A DNA stretch of 64,000 nucleotides from Pontiella sulfatireligans (GCF_900890705.1 NZ_CAAHFH010000001.1:1302001-1366000); one strand, 5' to 3'; positions 1-9,498 are shown, counted from the stretch's first letter. Numbers and translations are program-made. The notes: a model not told the origin generated them from the letters alone.

Positions 1-637
1 TGCGAAACATGGAGGGACTGATTAATGCACCGTTTTGAGAACCGAAATCATTTCCGAAAAAGAAAATATCCATAAGGTCGGCGGCCTCTTCAAAGGTCTG
101 CTGATTTACCGCATAGTAGAAATCAACGACCTTGGTGAACACCCTATGGACAACGTCAGGATCTTCGTACATCAGGATGTACATTTCTTCCATGCCCAAC
201 AGGTCGATCACATCATGCCAGAATGGACTCCACTCGCCACCCATAACGGCATACTGCCCTTCCCAACACCCGATTTCCTCCCGCAAATGCGAGACCTCCA
301 TCCATGCGGGATCGGGCCATTCATAGCGTTCAACCTCCTCCAGCCCAACATCCCTTAACGGAATGGAAATGCCATGCCCCCACCCAATGCCTTTGCGTTC
401 GATCCCAAATACAGTACGCGTGTGTACATCCGGATCGGAGAACGTAACTTGCGGCCCCGCGTAGCGGGCACGTACCGTGCGGAAATCATCGTGAAAGCGC
501 TCCAGCAAGCCCTCTTCACTCAACCCCAACTCGCGCCGCGCCTTGAGACAAAACGCATCCGACATGCCGCACCAGACCGGCGTGCGGTCAAAAGGCTGAT
601 GATCATATGCGGCAAGTACCCGTTCTCTTGAAGTCAT
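1..637 (-). CDS. Uroporphyrinogen decarboxylase (URO-D) family protein, N-terminal 212 codons
   Basis: The reading frame runs off the window edge, so only the first 212 codons are visible. The protein starts MTSRERVLAAYDHQPFDRTP, the usual opening of URO-D-like proteins (R-E-R-V/L-x-A, then P-D-R-x-P). The middle is rich in Trp and acidic residues, followed by D-I-F-F-F-G-N-D-F-G-S-Q, the D-D-x-G-x-Q-like segment of the barrel. There is no signal peptide, so it should be cytoplasmic. The family includes heme-pathway decarboxylase and corrinoid-dependent methyltransferases (MtaA/MtbA type); in CAZyme clusters such proteins may demethylate a released sugar or act in an unknown step. The start ATG overlaps the TGA of the upstream fucosidase (ATGA) and follows GAGAGGAA, so the two genes are probably translationally coupled. 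Family assignment is fairly sure; substrate is unknown. Confidence 0.8.
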   Translation of the reverse strand, partial: MTSRERVLAAYDHQPFDRTPVWCGMSDAFCLKARRELGLSEEGLLERFHDDFRTVRARYAGPQVTFSDPDVHTRTVFGIERKGIGWGHGISIPLRDVGLEEVERYEWPDPAWMEVSHLREEIGCWEGQYAVMGGEWSPFWHDVIDLLGMEEMYILMYEDPDVVHRVFTKVVDFYYAVNQQTFEEAADLMDIFFFGNDFGSQNGALISPSMFR

Positions 638-2280
638 TTCCTCTCACCCCGCGGCATGGTTTTAGCAGGCGCAGGAATTCGCGTTTCAAACTCGATCCGT
701 ATCGGATAGGCCATTCCGTAGGAAGGCTCTTTAGTGAGTTGGATTTCCAATCCGGCTTCGGTTTGCTCCCAAAGGAGCTCGCCGTCCGTGCCCAGCAGCG
801 AGACGAACTTCACGCCCGACAGGTCTACCCCCTTGAAGGTTTCCAGCACCAGTTTCTCGCCGGGCCATTTGAGCATGGTGGCATAAAGCACGGAGTTGGC
901 CTTGTTGCGGGTGAAACGAACGTCCTCGATCGTTGATTCATACAGCTTGACGCCATGCTCGTTCCGTTTACCCCACTGCTCGCCGACTACGCCGTGGACC
1001 ACGTAAGGCCGCGTTGAATAGACCGCCTCGCCACATGCCTCCAGCCAATCCCCCAACTCATACATCATGGTCTTCTGCTCTTCGGGAAAGGTTCCATCGG
1101 GCTTCGGGGCAAAGGAAAGCATCAAAACCCCGCGCTTGCTGATGATATCCATCAACTGGTCGACAATCTGGTTGGTGGGCTTGATTGGAGTGTCGGGAAC
1201 ATAACCCCAATTATGATCGTCATAAACACAATCATCCGTCTGCCAGGCCATGCCGGCAATCTGGTCCATGCCTCCCCGTTCGAAATCACGAACTGCGGAG
1301 CCCGGCTTAAAGGTGCTGCCATTCTTGTAGTTCAGCACCACGTTCGGCGAACCGAATGCCCCTTGCCCGAACCGGATCGCATTGTTGTAATAATGCGCAG
1401 CAAACTCCTTGCGGCGCGATTCAAATGCCGGCGGATTCATCCCCCAGTCAAAATAGTAGAGATCGGGCTGATACATATCGGCCAACTCCTTGGTCCGGGC
1501 CAGCCAACGATCCAGGTCGCGCTGGCTTGGCGTAACCGTGTTCCGTGCCCGCTCGAACCACTCCCCGCGAGTCTCCCCTTCCCTGAACCGGGCCTCGGCC
1601 AGCTCCTTCGGATAGACGGGGTTGCCATACAGATCCTGATTGGCCGGATTCTTGGCATCATATTGGTTAATGTGGTTCCACTGGAAAAACATGTAGTTCC
1701 AAGCACTGTGATTGGAAACTCCAAACTTCAGCCCCCGTTTGCGGACCGCCTTCGCCATCTCGTTCACGAGATCGCGCTTCGGCCCCATGTTCACCGAGTT
1801 CCACTTAGAGAGCTTGGTATCCCAAAGACAAAACGAGTCGTGGTGCACGCCCATCATGGTGAAAAACTTCGCGCCGCCCCGGATGCAGAGATCGGCCCAC
1901 AGATCCGCGTCAAAGTTTTCCGCCTTGAACATGGGAATAAAATCCTTGTAGCCGAACTCGGCAGGATCACCATATTTGTCCAGATGGTGCCTGTGCTGGG
2001 CGTACGCCCTGTTGAACTGGCTCTGCCCATCTTTCTGATACATCCGTCGCCCATACCATTCCGCGGCATGGTCGCCTTTGAAGGCCGGCACCGAGTAAAC
2101 GCCCCAATGCACCCAAAATCCCAGCTTGGCATCTTCATACCATTCCGGCGCTTCGTAGTTCCCCAAAGATTCCCAAGTCGGTTCGTAGTTCGTTGTATTC
2201 GCCGAAACCGCTGCCCCGCACAACAACAGCAACCCGACCCCCATAACCAGTCCTGTTCCCTGCTTCATAATCCGCATCAT
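634..2280 (-). CDS. Secreted alpha-L-fucosidase, GH29 family
   Basis: Removes alpha-L-fucose from glycans by a retaining mechanism. After a signal peptide (hydrophobic LVMGVGLLLLCGAAVSA) comes the GH29 barrel: K-L-G-F-W-V-H-W-G-V-Y-S-V-P-A, E-W-Y-G-R-R-M-Y, HHDSFCLWDTK, and the strand LYYFDWGM, which should carry the nucleophile Asp. About 548 aa is within the family range. The frame is open to a TTG at 2301, but GGAAGG sits just before ATG-ATG at 2280/2277, so I start it there. It follows a vWA-like gene after a 190-bp gap that holds a gene remnant, and overlaps the URO-D gene by 4 bp. It is one of two fucosidase families in the cluster, with GH95 at 19322. Family assignment is strong; linkage specificity is not readable. 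Confidence 0.9.
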   Translation of the reverse strand: MMRIMKQGTGLVMGVGLLLLCGAAVSANTTNYEPTWESLGNYEAPEWYEDAKLGFWVHWGVYSVPAFKGDHAAEWYGRRMYQKDGQSQFNRAYAQHRHHLDKYGDPAEFGYKDFIPMFKAENFDADLWADLCIRGGAKFFTMMGVHHDSFCLWDTKLSKWNSVNMGPKRDLVNEMAKAVRKRGLKFGVSNHSAWNYMFFQWNHINQYDAKNPANQDLYGNPVYPKELAEARFREGETRGEWFERARNTVTPSQRDLDRWLARTKELADMYQPDLYYFDWGMNPPAFESRRKEFAAHYYNNAIRFGQGAFGSPNVVLNYKNGSTFKPGSAVRDFERGGMDQIAGMAWQTDDCVYDDHNWGYVPDTPIKPTNQIVDQLMDIISKRGVLMLSFAPKPDGTFPEEQKTMMYELGDWLEACGEAVYSTRPYVVHGVVGEQWGKRNEHGVKLYESTIEDVRFTRNKANSVLYATMLKWPGEKLVLETFKGVDLSGVKFVSLLGTDGELLWEQTEAGLEIQLTKEPSYGMAYPIRIEFETRIPAPAKTMPRGERK

Positions 2281-2297
2281 CTTCCTTCCGTATGCAT

Positions 2298-2477
2298 TCA
2301 AAATTTCACTTCAAAAGCAACATCTCCCCCTGCTTTCGTAAGTAGGGAAAACTCAACCAGGCCTCGGCCGATTTCCTTTACAGCAACCACCGTGCCACTG
2401 CCACGCACGGCTTTGAACATGTGGGCGTTACTTGAACCGGGCCTCAAACTAAACATGGCTTGCGAGCCTGTCTTTAT
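2298..2477 (-). pseudogene. 3' remnant of an unidentified gene behind the vWA gene
   Basis: After the vWA stop codon (2474-2476) another frame stays open for about 59 codons to a TGA at 2298-2300. It reads KTGSQAMFSLRPGSSN, then a stretch with GSGTVVAVKEIGRGLVEF, and ends KAGGDVAFEVKF. The composition is protein-like (alternating Val/Phe/Gly/Glu/Lys, as in a C-terminal beta-sandwich), and an upstream stop in this frame sits right at the junction. It could be translated from an ATG at 2456 as a 52-aa peptide, but no good ribosome site precedes that ATG. I read it as the C-terminal end of a lost secreted enzyme. The parent family is not recognised. Confidence 0.45.
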
Positions 2478-3793
2478 TCAACATTTTCAGAGACATAGCT
2501 CTGGATCGCGGCCATTCCTTTCACCCGGCTATATTCACCATGGGTCAGGTTGGTCAGCTTCACGAATTTTTCCTCTTTGCCTGATCCGGCATTCTCCGAA
2601 ACGAAGTGGATGACATTGAAGGAAAACTTGTTTTTGCCTTTTTCCCCGACTCCGCTCTTAGTCAGCGCTTCGGCTTTGCGCTCTGCCTGGATATTTCCAA
2701 AGGCCTCGGCCATCTCCTTGGGACTGTAATTATGGAACGTCTTGCTGCTGGGCTTCAGCCTCGCTGAAGGCACATAGGCACGCAAGAGAGCATTGTCGCC
2801 CCCCGCAATGACGCGCGGGGGCTTCCCCTTGGCGCGACGGTTGCTGTTATCCTTCCTGAAAAGGCTCTTGGCCTTTGCAACATTTTCCTTAAAGCGTTGT
2901 TCATCGGACTCGCTCCAGTCGATGCTTCTGGTTTTAGCATGGCCGCGTATCAGTCCCCATCGGCAGGTCAGAAGGAAGACCACATCGGCCTGTTGCCGCA
3001 TCCCCAGCAACGCTGGCCGCGCCCAATCGCCGGGCGTATTAGTGAGCGGCTCCACCTTTAAGTCGCCACCAATTCCCACTCCGCCCTTGCCTCTTGTCTT
3101 GGCACCGTAGTCTTTGTCGCCCATACCCTTCGTTACGGCATTCAGCGGTTTGAGCCATTCCCCAACCTTGGCCACGTTCTCGGCATTAGCGGGAACCAGC
3201 GAAGGAAACAGAGCAACGTCGCCTCCACCGTAAATGGCAATATTGAACAGGACTGTCGAGTTGAGCCCCTCGAGGATTCGAACGAGTTCCGACTTGATGA
3301 TCGTATAGGCCGGGATACCGCCCATTTTATCGGTCATCATGAAACCAGATGCATCGAGAATAATGAATACCTTTTCCCCGCGGCTCTTCACGCCGAACAG
3401 CTTCATCTCCGGCATGGAGAAGCCCAAACCACCGGCCCCGCCGAGTCCAGCACCCGCAGCGTTCCCCATGCCGCCCTTGAGTCCGGTGATTTCGGGCATC
3501 TTGATGTCGGGCATAACTTGGTTAAGTTTAGGCTGTACCACAATGCGCTTGCGCAACTTGGGTTTCTGAGTCTTCCTCCTTTTAATGTTGACGGGCACCT
3601 GCAGCTTTTTAAGCCGTATATTGGGCCGCTTCACCGGTACAGCTTCAAAAACCTGATCATCCTTCTGAATGACCGTGACAGCGACAAAGGAAAGAGCCAG
3701 TACGATTAAAACGGCGTGGATACCGAGACTAATCAATGCAGCGCTCGATTTTGCGTGTTTGGTCAAAAACTGCTTTCGAAGTAAAGTGGACAT
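2474..3793 (-). CDS. Membrane-anchored vWA-like domain protein with degenerate metal site
   Basis: A 439-aa protein. Residues about 18-42 form one transmembrane segment, followed by a Lys/Pro-rich periplasmic stretch and a Gly-rich linker (GLGGAGGLGFSM). From about residue 135 comes a von Willebrand A-like fold opening with VFIILDASGFMM. The usual metal site D-x-S-x-S is broken here (D-A-S-G-F), so divalent metal binding is doubtful. The rest alternates strands and basic helices. The N-terminal anchor plus Lys/Pro linker resembles TonB/ExbD-type envelope proteins, but no TonB C-terminal domain is seen. It sits between a GH43-like gene and GH29, on the same strand. AGGA nine bases before the ATG supports the start. 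Function is unknown; envelope scaffolding or sensing of binding is possible. Confidence 0.65.
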   Translation of the reverse strand: MSTLLRKQFLTKHAKSSAALISLGIHAVLIVLALSFVAVTVIQKDDQVFEAVPVKRPNIRLKKLQVPVNIKRRKTQKPKLRKRIVVQPKLNQVMPDIKMPEITGLKGGMGNAAGAGLGGAGGLGFSMPEMKLFGVKSRGEKVFIILDASGFMMTDKMGGIPAYTIIKSELVRILEGLNSTVLFNIAIYGGGDVALFPSLVPANAENVAKVGEWLKPLNAVTKGMGDKDYGAKTRGKGGVGIGGDLKVEPLTNTPGDWARPALLGMRQQADVVFLLTCRWGLIRGHAKTRSIDWSESDEQRFKENVAKAKSLFRKDNSNRRAKGKPPRVIAGGDNALLRAYVPSARLKPSSKTFHNYSPKEMAEAFGNIQAERKAEALTKSGVGEKGKNKFSFNVIHFVSENAGSGKEEKFVKLTNLTHGEYSRVKGMAAIQSYVSENVE

Positions 3794-3866
3794 TTAAAAA
3801 ATCCTATTTGGTTAAACATTGTTCTATTTAAATTTGAAACGATGGCATCTGGATACCAGCTCCCCA

Positions 3867-5537
3867 TCAAAGCCTGCTGTCCGGTAGTTGGACTTTTTTC
3901 GAGAAAGATTCCGTCGGCAGGCCATTGCTTTCAAGCAACACCGCAACCTCTGCCTGACTCCCGGCAGCTAGTGGCTTTTTGCAAACGAGACGCACGGTTG
4001 ATTTTTCAAACGGCTTCAAGGGGCGCACCGATCCTTTGGCGAACAGCTCATCCCCGACCTTTAGTTTGACCACCGACTTGCTAGATTTCACTTCACCGAA
4101 ATTTGTCACTTCCACATAGGCTTCAAGCCCTTCCTTGACGAACTCGAATTTCGGGGACAGCGCGGACAACAACGGCACCTGCATGGATGTTGCAGGAAGT
4201 GCCGACCAACCGAACAGCAGCTTGCCATCTGAATCCCGGCCCAGCAGTTTACCTGCAAAGTTTTCGGCCGTTAAACCGCTCTCTTTTCCGCTAAAGACCA
4301 GGACAAGATCCTTCCCGGCATTTTCCTTCCGCAGGAGCTTGCTGCCCCGGCCATAATTAACCTCATCCGAGGCACCGAAGCGCAACGACTCCAAATTGAG
4401 ATCCTTGTGCGGATCGAACCCCTCTTCAGCCTTGATCTTTATCCGAATTTCTCCGGTGGAAGCCGTAATCGACTCCTTGTTCAGCATGTCCAGCAACCGG
4501 GACGTTCGCATCGGCAGAACAATCAGCTTGGAGTTATGAATGTCGTACGGCTGATCTTCATACTTGGTGCTGTCGATCACCGCAAAATGCACATGGGTCG
4601 GTCGCCCGTACCCGTCTTGCAGAAAGCGAATGCGCTCATATTTATACCAGTCGTTGAGCGTTCCGTCTTCATAGCGCGCCAGCCCCGGAACATAGGCCTC
4701 GCCCGGCTCTCGCTTCCAATGGAAGCCGTCTTTGGAGCGCAGATAATGGGCAATGCGCCCCTTCCAGTCGTTTACGATGATGTGATACTGAATATCATCC
4801 TTCCACAACACGGGATCTTCGGCTGCCGCCATGTCAATATGGGGATACACCGACTCGGAACTCACATTATACCAGTCCTCTTCCCCGTCGGGACTGGCCC
4901 AGATCCATCCACGACGGGAAACCGCGATGAACGAACCGTCCTTACGCGACGCAAAGGAATAGTTCAAATAGTTGGGGAATACATAACGTTCGCGCGCATG
5001 GAAGTCATATGTGCACCTTACCCAAGGCCCGTGGAGATCCTTCGAGATAAAATAACGGCCATTGGACGAATAGACGATGTAGCGCCCGCGCTTGCTTTTG
5101 TAAATCTCCGGATTGTGGCCCTCGCCCAGTTTGCTTCGAAATACATATGGCCCCAAGGGATCCAGCGCAGTTGTATGAACAATCTCCGAATCAAAATAGC
5201 CGAAATGGCCCTTCCGATGGTTTTCCGGCCAACGTGCCGTATAGAGATGATAAACACCGTCATCGCCCTTGATCGGATCACCGCACCAATACGACCATTC
5301 AGGATCTTCAATGCCATTAAAAATGTCGCGCGGCTTTACATTGTCCCCGCCCCAAGTGTCACTGGTCATACCCTCTCGAACAGGCATCGGCAGAATCAAA
5401 TCCTTAAACGCCCCCCCCTGCACCAGATTCTTCCACTCCGCCGGCCGCTCCCGCACAACGCTCTCCCCGGCACAGGGAACAACGCCTGTTCCTGCGGTTA
5501 ATATCGATATCATCAAATAGAAAACGCCTCTCTTCAT
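3867..5537 (-). CDS. Secreted GH43-like beta-propeller glycosidase with C-terminal CARDB-like domain
   Basis: A 556-aa secreted protein (signal peptide MKRGVFYLMISILTAGTGVV). The middle shows the repeated blade pattern of GH43/GH117-type five-bladed propellers: EDPEWSYWCGDPIKGDDG, YHLYTARWPE, EIYKSKRGRYIVYSSNGRYF, AAEDPVLWKDDIQYHIIVND. The Asp residues in blade openings (GDPIKG, EDPVLW) are the likely catalytic or metal-site positions. From about residue 440 a beta-sandwich with VTNFGEVKSSKSVVKLKVGD fits a CARDB/APHP adhesion module. GAGG precedes the ATG by 6 bases. It leads the last group of genes in the island after a 660-bp gap and may have its own promoter. The exact CAZy family is uncertain. 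Confidence 0.65.
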   Translation of the reverse strand: MKRGVFYLMISILTAGTGVVPCAGESVVRERPAEWKNLVQGGAFKDLILPMPVREGMTSDTWGGDNVKPRDIFNGIEDPEWSYWCGDPIKGDDGVYHLYTARWPENHRKGHFGYFDSEIVHTTALDPLGPYVFRSKLGEGHNPEIYKSKRGRYIVYSSNGRYFISKDLHGPWVRCTYDFHARERYVFPNYLNYSFASRKDGSFIAVSRRGWIWASPDGEEDWYNVSSESVYPHIDMAAAEDPVLWKDDIQYHIIVNDWKGRIAHYLRSKDGFHWKREPGEAYVPGLARYEDGTLNDWYKYERIRFLQDGYGRPTHVHFAVIDSTKYEDQPYDIHNSKLIVLPMRTSRLLDMLNKESITASTGEIRIKIKAEEGFDPHKDLNLESLRFGASDEVNYGRGSKLLRKENAGKDLVLVFSGKESGLTAENFAGKLLGRDSDGKLLFGWSALPATSMQVPLLSALSPKFEFVKEGLEAYVEVTNFGEVKSSKSVVKLKVGDELFAKGSVRPLKPFEKSTVRLVCKKPLAAGSQAEVAVLLESNGLPTESFSKKVQLPDSRL

Positions 5538-5625
5538 ACATACCTCTTAAAGCTTTAATATTTATACTTGGAAAAGGGGACTTAATGGACAGGCCTTCAT
5601 CAAATTTCGTCAATTAAACGTATAT

Positions 5626-5639
5626 GCAAACAGATTTGC
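5626..5639. promoter_or_regulatory. Candidate operator, inverted repeat GCAAA-N4-TTTGC
   Basis: GCAAACAGATTTGC is a perfect inverted repeat with a 4-base spacer, about 90-100 bases upstream of the minus-strand gene starting at 5537. A dyad of this size upstream of a secreted glycosidase fits a LacI- or GntR-type operator, but no such regulator is in the window and the repeat is short enough to be chance. Confidence 0.25.
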
Positions 5640-5867
5640 CACATTCGGGATATTGCGCTGATCGACCCGAGTAGACATCGAGTTAATGCTGGGGGGCAAC
5701 GATTTTCCTCCACAAACCGAATCTAGCCTCTTGGTTCGATGCTTGATGCTCAGCAAGCCGCAGCGGTGGATTAGACGGAACATATACGGGCTTGCCCAAA
5801 GGTTGAACTAAAAAATGGTTCGATGTTTGCTTCCTCCTGCGTTTTTGTTCAAGCGTGAGCAACACCA

Positions 5868-5907
5868 CTACGGAATCATTTCGTGGTACTACCACAAAGC
5901 GGCGTAG
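5868..5907. repeat. Imperfect palindrome in the gap upstream of 5537
   Basis: CTACG (5868-5872) pairs with CGTAG (5903-5907), and GTGGTA (5883-5888) pairs with TACCAC (5890-5895) around a single central base. The arms between them pair imperfectly. This could be a cruciform, an operator or a repeat relic; nothing in the neighbourhood decides between these. Confidence 0.3.
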
Positions 5908-6196
5908 TTCTATGCCTCGCCAACATCATCAAAACTCCCGAAACCGTTTATACAGAACGGAAGTTCGACTGTGTTCTGAACACGTGATTGAATCGGTCTT
6001 TCATCCCTAAAATTGGTCGCTTTTCGCTTCCAATTATCTTTGGGAATTATCTGCGCTCCGCTTCGGCGGTTGCTTCCCCTTTGTTCTTTGCTGATTTTCA
6101 CCAATTAATCGGCTTCGAACGGATATCTTTTCGGCGAACTAGTTCAACTTCACTCAATGTTTCCGTCATTGTCGCCGTAAATTAATTTCCGGACCC

Positions 6197-9100
6197 TTAC
6201 ATGATTACGAAAATAACATCGATTTCGCCGAACTTAATGGTCCGGCCATGTAAACTCTTGATATAAATCCGCAAGTATCGCCCGACACTCTCCCCTTTAA
6301 ACCAGACTTTCTTCGAAGAAGTCGCTGCATCAGCATCCAGCGTCAAAGACATGCAGTCCTTGAAATCCGCATCTTTCAGCGTCACCATGGTAAGGTTTTT
6401 CAGATCGTTGCCGTGATAAACCTCAAATTCTTTGAGGTTAGTATTGGTCAGCAATAACCCCTGGAGGGTGGTCTCTTTGCCCAGATCAATCGTGATAAAG
6501 CCTGAACCATCGAACTTGCCCAACCAATCGGTACCTTCATCCCCATCAATTGCCTGACCCTGACTTTTCTTCCAGGCATGGTTTACCGCCTGAATGCGCG
6601 CTCCGATGTTGAGCATCATTGATGTGTTGCTCGAATAGCTTAACGCGTCGGACAGATCCTTCAATTGCATCTCCGTATCCGGAGCGAATGCACGGCTGTT
6701 CATATAGCCCAAAAGCGAATTCAGGAGCTGCCTTGCAGCCGGATCATGATCCTTCAGTTTGAACAGATCTGCCATACAGACCAGTATCTTCCCCTTGCCA
6801 ACTTTGTATTCCATGATAAAGCCAAGCTGTCGATTTTCGTTCCAATCGTCGATCGGCCGAACAATTATTCCATCTTGGGGAAGTTCCTGCATCACCAGCC
6901 CATACGAATTGCCCAGAATATTTTCCCAGCCCCACGTAGTATGCTCTGCCGTCGGGAAATTATTGAAAACAGGATGGGCGTCATCGATCAGCAGCCCGAG
7001 GGTGACGCGATCCTTGTTGTGCGCAAAAAGAAATTTATTCCAATAGACCGGCTCAAAGCTGAGCTTAGGATGCGCCCGACTGTATTCCTCCGGCATAAAC
7101 AAAACGGACTTCCCTGCTTTCAGTGCAGCCTCCAGCTCTGCATCCATCTTTCGGTGAACCATGACGTTCCCTGGTTTTGTTTTCGGTGCATCCTCGCACA
7201 CCATGAATTCCCAGCTGTTTTCCACTTCCGTACCTTTCAGGCGCAACAACAGCGTATAGTTTGCCGGGGCGCTCAAACTTTTCAATGAAGTCGAGATTGC
7301 TCCGACCTGATTACGGCCGCTCTTAATATCTAGACTCATAAACTCGTCAGCAATACAGACCTTTCCTGACGCATCTTTTACTTCCCATATCAACGTCTGG
7401 TTTTTCAATTCGCCTTCACCAAAGTAGGCATAGATGACCGGCACATTCAACGAGTCCGCATTTTTGTAAACATAAGAACTCATCCGGGCCAGCGGAACAC
7501 TCCAGTTCCAGAACTTAAAAAACTGCGCTTTTGTAAAGTAGCCCTTTTCATCCATGAACGCATCGAGGTATCCCACGAGCGATGTCCCCTGCCCTGAAAA
7601 GTCGGAAATCCCCAAAAGCTGTGTTCCGGAAATACCATCTGAAGCCAAAGCCGCTTCGCAATCTTCCTTATAGCAAAGCATCTGGAGTTTGCCGGATGCA
7701 TGGAGAAATCTTTTCCATAGCGGAAGCACTCCGTTTTCTTCTGCCTGCTCCAGAAAGATTTCAAAGTTCTTCGGCTTTAGCGGCCCGATGTATTTTTTCA
7801 TTTCATCAAAGTTTGGGTAGGCACACCATTGTCCCGCCTCATGCTGAATAAAGGGATTATTGTGAGGAACATTGAACCCTACACCTTTCCAGCCATTCCG
7901 GCCTCTTGGCTGGGTCGTGCATGTAAATTCATCGAACTCCGACTGAATCGTATTGGCGGATGCCGTATGGAGCATACGGGAGTCATAGGTTCTCAGCTCT
8001 TTCGTCAAGTTCGACAGGAATGTCGAATTGAGCTCCCCACGCCAGGGCTCGTTGCCATGCGTGAAAAAGATAAAAGAGGGATGGTTTCCGTATTCATCAA
8101 TAATACGTTTCCCTTCATCGACAACCCATGTTCCGAACGCGGGATCGCTTGGATTTCCCCAGATATGAATCTCCGGCATCAGATACATGCCCAGCTCATC
8201 GCCTGCTTCAAAAGCGGCCTTAGGCGGACACCACGAATGGAAACGAACATGGTTAATGCCCGACGCCTTCATTTTTCCCAGATGCTCCAGCCAGGTTTCC
8301 TTATCCATCGGAGGATATCCGGTCTTAGGAAAAATGCAGCAGTCCAGCGTACCTCGCATGAAGGTTTCGTTCCCGTTTACCAGAAACTTTTGTCCCTCCG
8401 CCTCAATACTACGAAGACCAACCTTCAGTTCCTTCGACTCAGCACCGAAGTTCGATTTCAGGGAAATATCCAAGTCATGCAGTACCGGATGGAACTCACG
8501 CCACAACTCAGCTTCCGCACCGAAATTTACTGTCATAGCAATTTCATTCAGGCCTGCACTCAGATTAAGGGCTTTTTTCTGATCTAGAACCTGAACCCCT
8601 GCTTTTTGAGCAGCTCCCGTGTTGTTTTCAATAAACAGCTCCAACTTGGCTGACCGGGTTCTATAATCTGTTTCAACCTTAACATGCTGAATAAATACCG
8701 GAGCACGCCAGGAAAGGTTTATATCTCCGATAATTCCGTTCCAGGCGCCTTGGGTTTCATCCGACACACTGTGTGCGCGGCTGCCCACCGGCAACAGCAA
8801 TGTGTTGTTGACCTTAACAACCAGGTTGTGCGCACCTCTGTTCAAGTTTTTGCCTAGATTGAAAACGTGCGGCACACCCAACGAATTGTTCGTTCCGATT
8901 TCCTCGCCATCCAACCATACGGTTGATGACCAGTGCGGGCGCTCCAGCGCCAGTATCAGGTCTTTATTCTTCGGGGCATCTTTACCGATCACGATCGTTT
9001 TCTGATACCAGGCATCGCCAATGAACCGTCGTTCCGGCTGGAGGAAGAACGGAACCTTAATATTCCCCTCTTCCCGATACTTGTCATACTTCTTCGTAAA

Positions 9101-9430
9101 CCAAAGATGATGTCCCGAAACGCCCATCCATTCGGTATCAACTGTCACGGGCGATCCAAACCCTGCATTCTGTAACGCATCAGGCAGGTTGATCTTTTCC
9201 TTAAAGCCCATCTGATCAAACCATTGCTCTTGTTCACCAACCGGTTTCTTTTCGTCATCCAACCGGATGGTCCAGGCACCTGACAAATCCGCTCCCTCGG
9301 CTCCCACCTTGATCTCGGCCTGCCCACTGGCAGCCGGCGGAACATATTCCGGTGCATATTCAGGCTTCGAATAACCATAGGTCACCGAAATCAACGTTGC
9401 AAAAAACCCACAACTAATTATCTTTTTCAT
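6197..9430 (-). CDS. Secreted GH2-family glycoside hydrolase with C-terminal discoidin-like domain
   Basis: A 1077-aa retaining glycosidase of the GH2 clan (beta-galactosidase/glucuronidase/mannosidase type). Order: signal peptide 1-20; sugar-binding jelly roll about 50-245 (ALERPHWSSTVWLDGEEIGT); Ig-like domain about 246-345; TIM barrel from about 346. The acid/base Glu is E461 in FFTHGNEPW and the nucleophile is probably E531 in FIQHEAGQWC. Residues about 960-1077 (FITIDLGKETTLQGLLLTN, RYLRIYIKSLHGRTIKFGEI) form a discoidin/F5-8C-like sandwich, a possible carbohydrate-binding module. AAAGGA precedes the ATG. It is paralogous to the GH2 at 14804, sharing the HSVSDxTQGxWNGIIG and RFHSWCPP segments. 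Both catalytic Glu are present; substrate is not readable. Confidence 0.9.
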   Translation of the reverse strand: MKKIISCGFFATLISVTYGYSKPEYAPEYVPPAASGQAEIKVGAEGADLSGAWTIRLDDEKKPVGEQEQWFDQMGFKEKINLPDALQNAGFGSPVTVDTEWMGVSGHHLWFTKKYDKYREEGNIKVPFFLQPERRFIGDAWYQKTIVIGKDAPKNKDLILALERPHWSSTVWLDGEEIGTNNSLGVPHVFNLGKNLNRGAHNLVVKVNNTLLLPVGSRAHSVSDETQGAWNGIIGDINLSWRAPVFIQHVKVETDYRTRSAKLELFIENNTGAAQKAGVQVLDQKKALNLSAGLNEIAMTVNFGAEAELWREFHPVLHDLDISLKSNFGAESKELKVGLRSIEAEGQKFLVNGNETFMRGTLDCCIFPKTGYPPMDKETWLEHLGKMKASGINHVRFHSWCPPKAAFEAGDELGMYLMPEIHIWGNPSDPAFGTWVVDEGKRIIDEYGNHPSFIFFTHGNEPWRGELNSTFLSNLTKELRTYDSRMLHTASANTIQSEFDEFTCTTQPRGRNGWKGVGFNVPHNNPFIQHEAGQWCAYPNFDEMKKYIGPLKPKNFEIFLEQAEENGVLPLWKRFLHASGKLQMLCYKEDCEAALASDGISGTQLLGISDFSGQGTSLVGYLDAFMDEKGYFTKAQFFKFWNWSVPLARMSSYVYKNADSLNVPVIYAYFGEGELKNQTLIWEVKDASGKVCIADEFMSLDIKSGRNQVGAISTSLKSLSAPANYTLLLRLKGTEVENSWEFMVCEDAPKTKPGNVMVHRKMDAELEAALKAGKSVLFMPEEYSRAHPKLSFEPVYWNKFLFAHNKDRVTLGLLIDDAHPVFNNFPTAEHTTWGWENILGNSYGLVMQELPQDGIIVRPIDDWNENRQLGFIMEYKVGKGKILVCMADLFKLKDHDPAARQLLNSLLGYMNSRAFAPDTEMQLKDLSDALSYSSNTSMMLNIGARIQAVNHAWKKSQGQAIDGDEGTDWLGKFDGSGFITIDLGKETTLQGLLLTNTNLKEFEVYHGNDLKNLTMVTLKDADFKDCMSLTLDADAATSSKKVWFKGESVGRYLRIYIKSLHGRTIKFGEIDVIFVIM

Positions 9431-9498
9431 ATATTCCTTTTCTTCTGACGGCTTTCACCAGCGGTTCGCCATTCAGGTATTTTTGGCCGTGTTCAGAA

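Larger units (their letters stand above)
5538..6196. other. 660-bp gap without a recognisable gene
   Basis: This is the longest gap in the CAZyme island and is more AT-rich than its neighbours. Short frames on either strand have no recognisable protein character. It holds an imperfect palindrome at 5868-5907 and a small inverted repeat at 5626-5639, both described separately. It probably contains the promoter for the minus-strand genes from 5537 onward and may contain decayed sequence. No tRNA, insertion-sequence end or terminator with a clear U-tract was found. Confidence 0.4.

Noticed and set aside
1213..2613. Long plus-strand frame (466 aa) opposite GH29
   Set aside because: It is antisense to a clear GH29 gene, has no ribosome site or family motif, and reflects GC codon bias.
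9414..9498. Protein-like frame between the beta-helix gene and GH2 as a third gene remnant
   Set aside because: It is only about 25 codons outside the flanking genes and matches no gene I can recognise; chance is likely.
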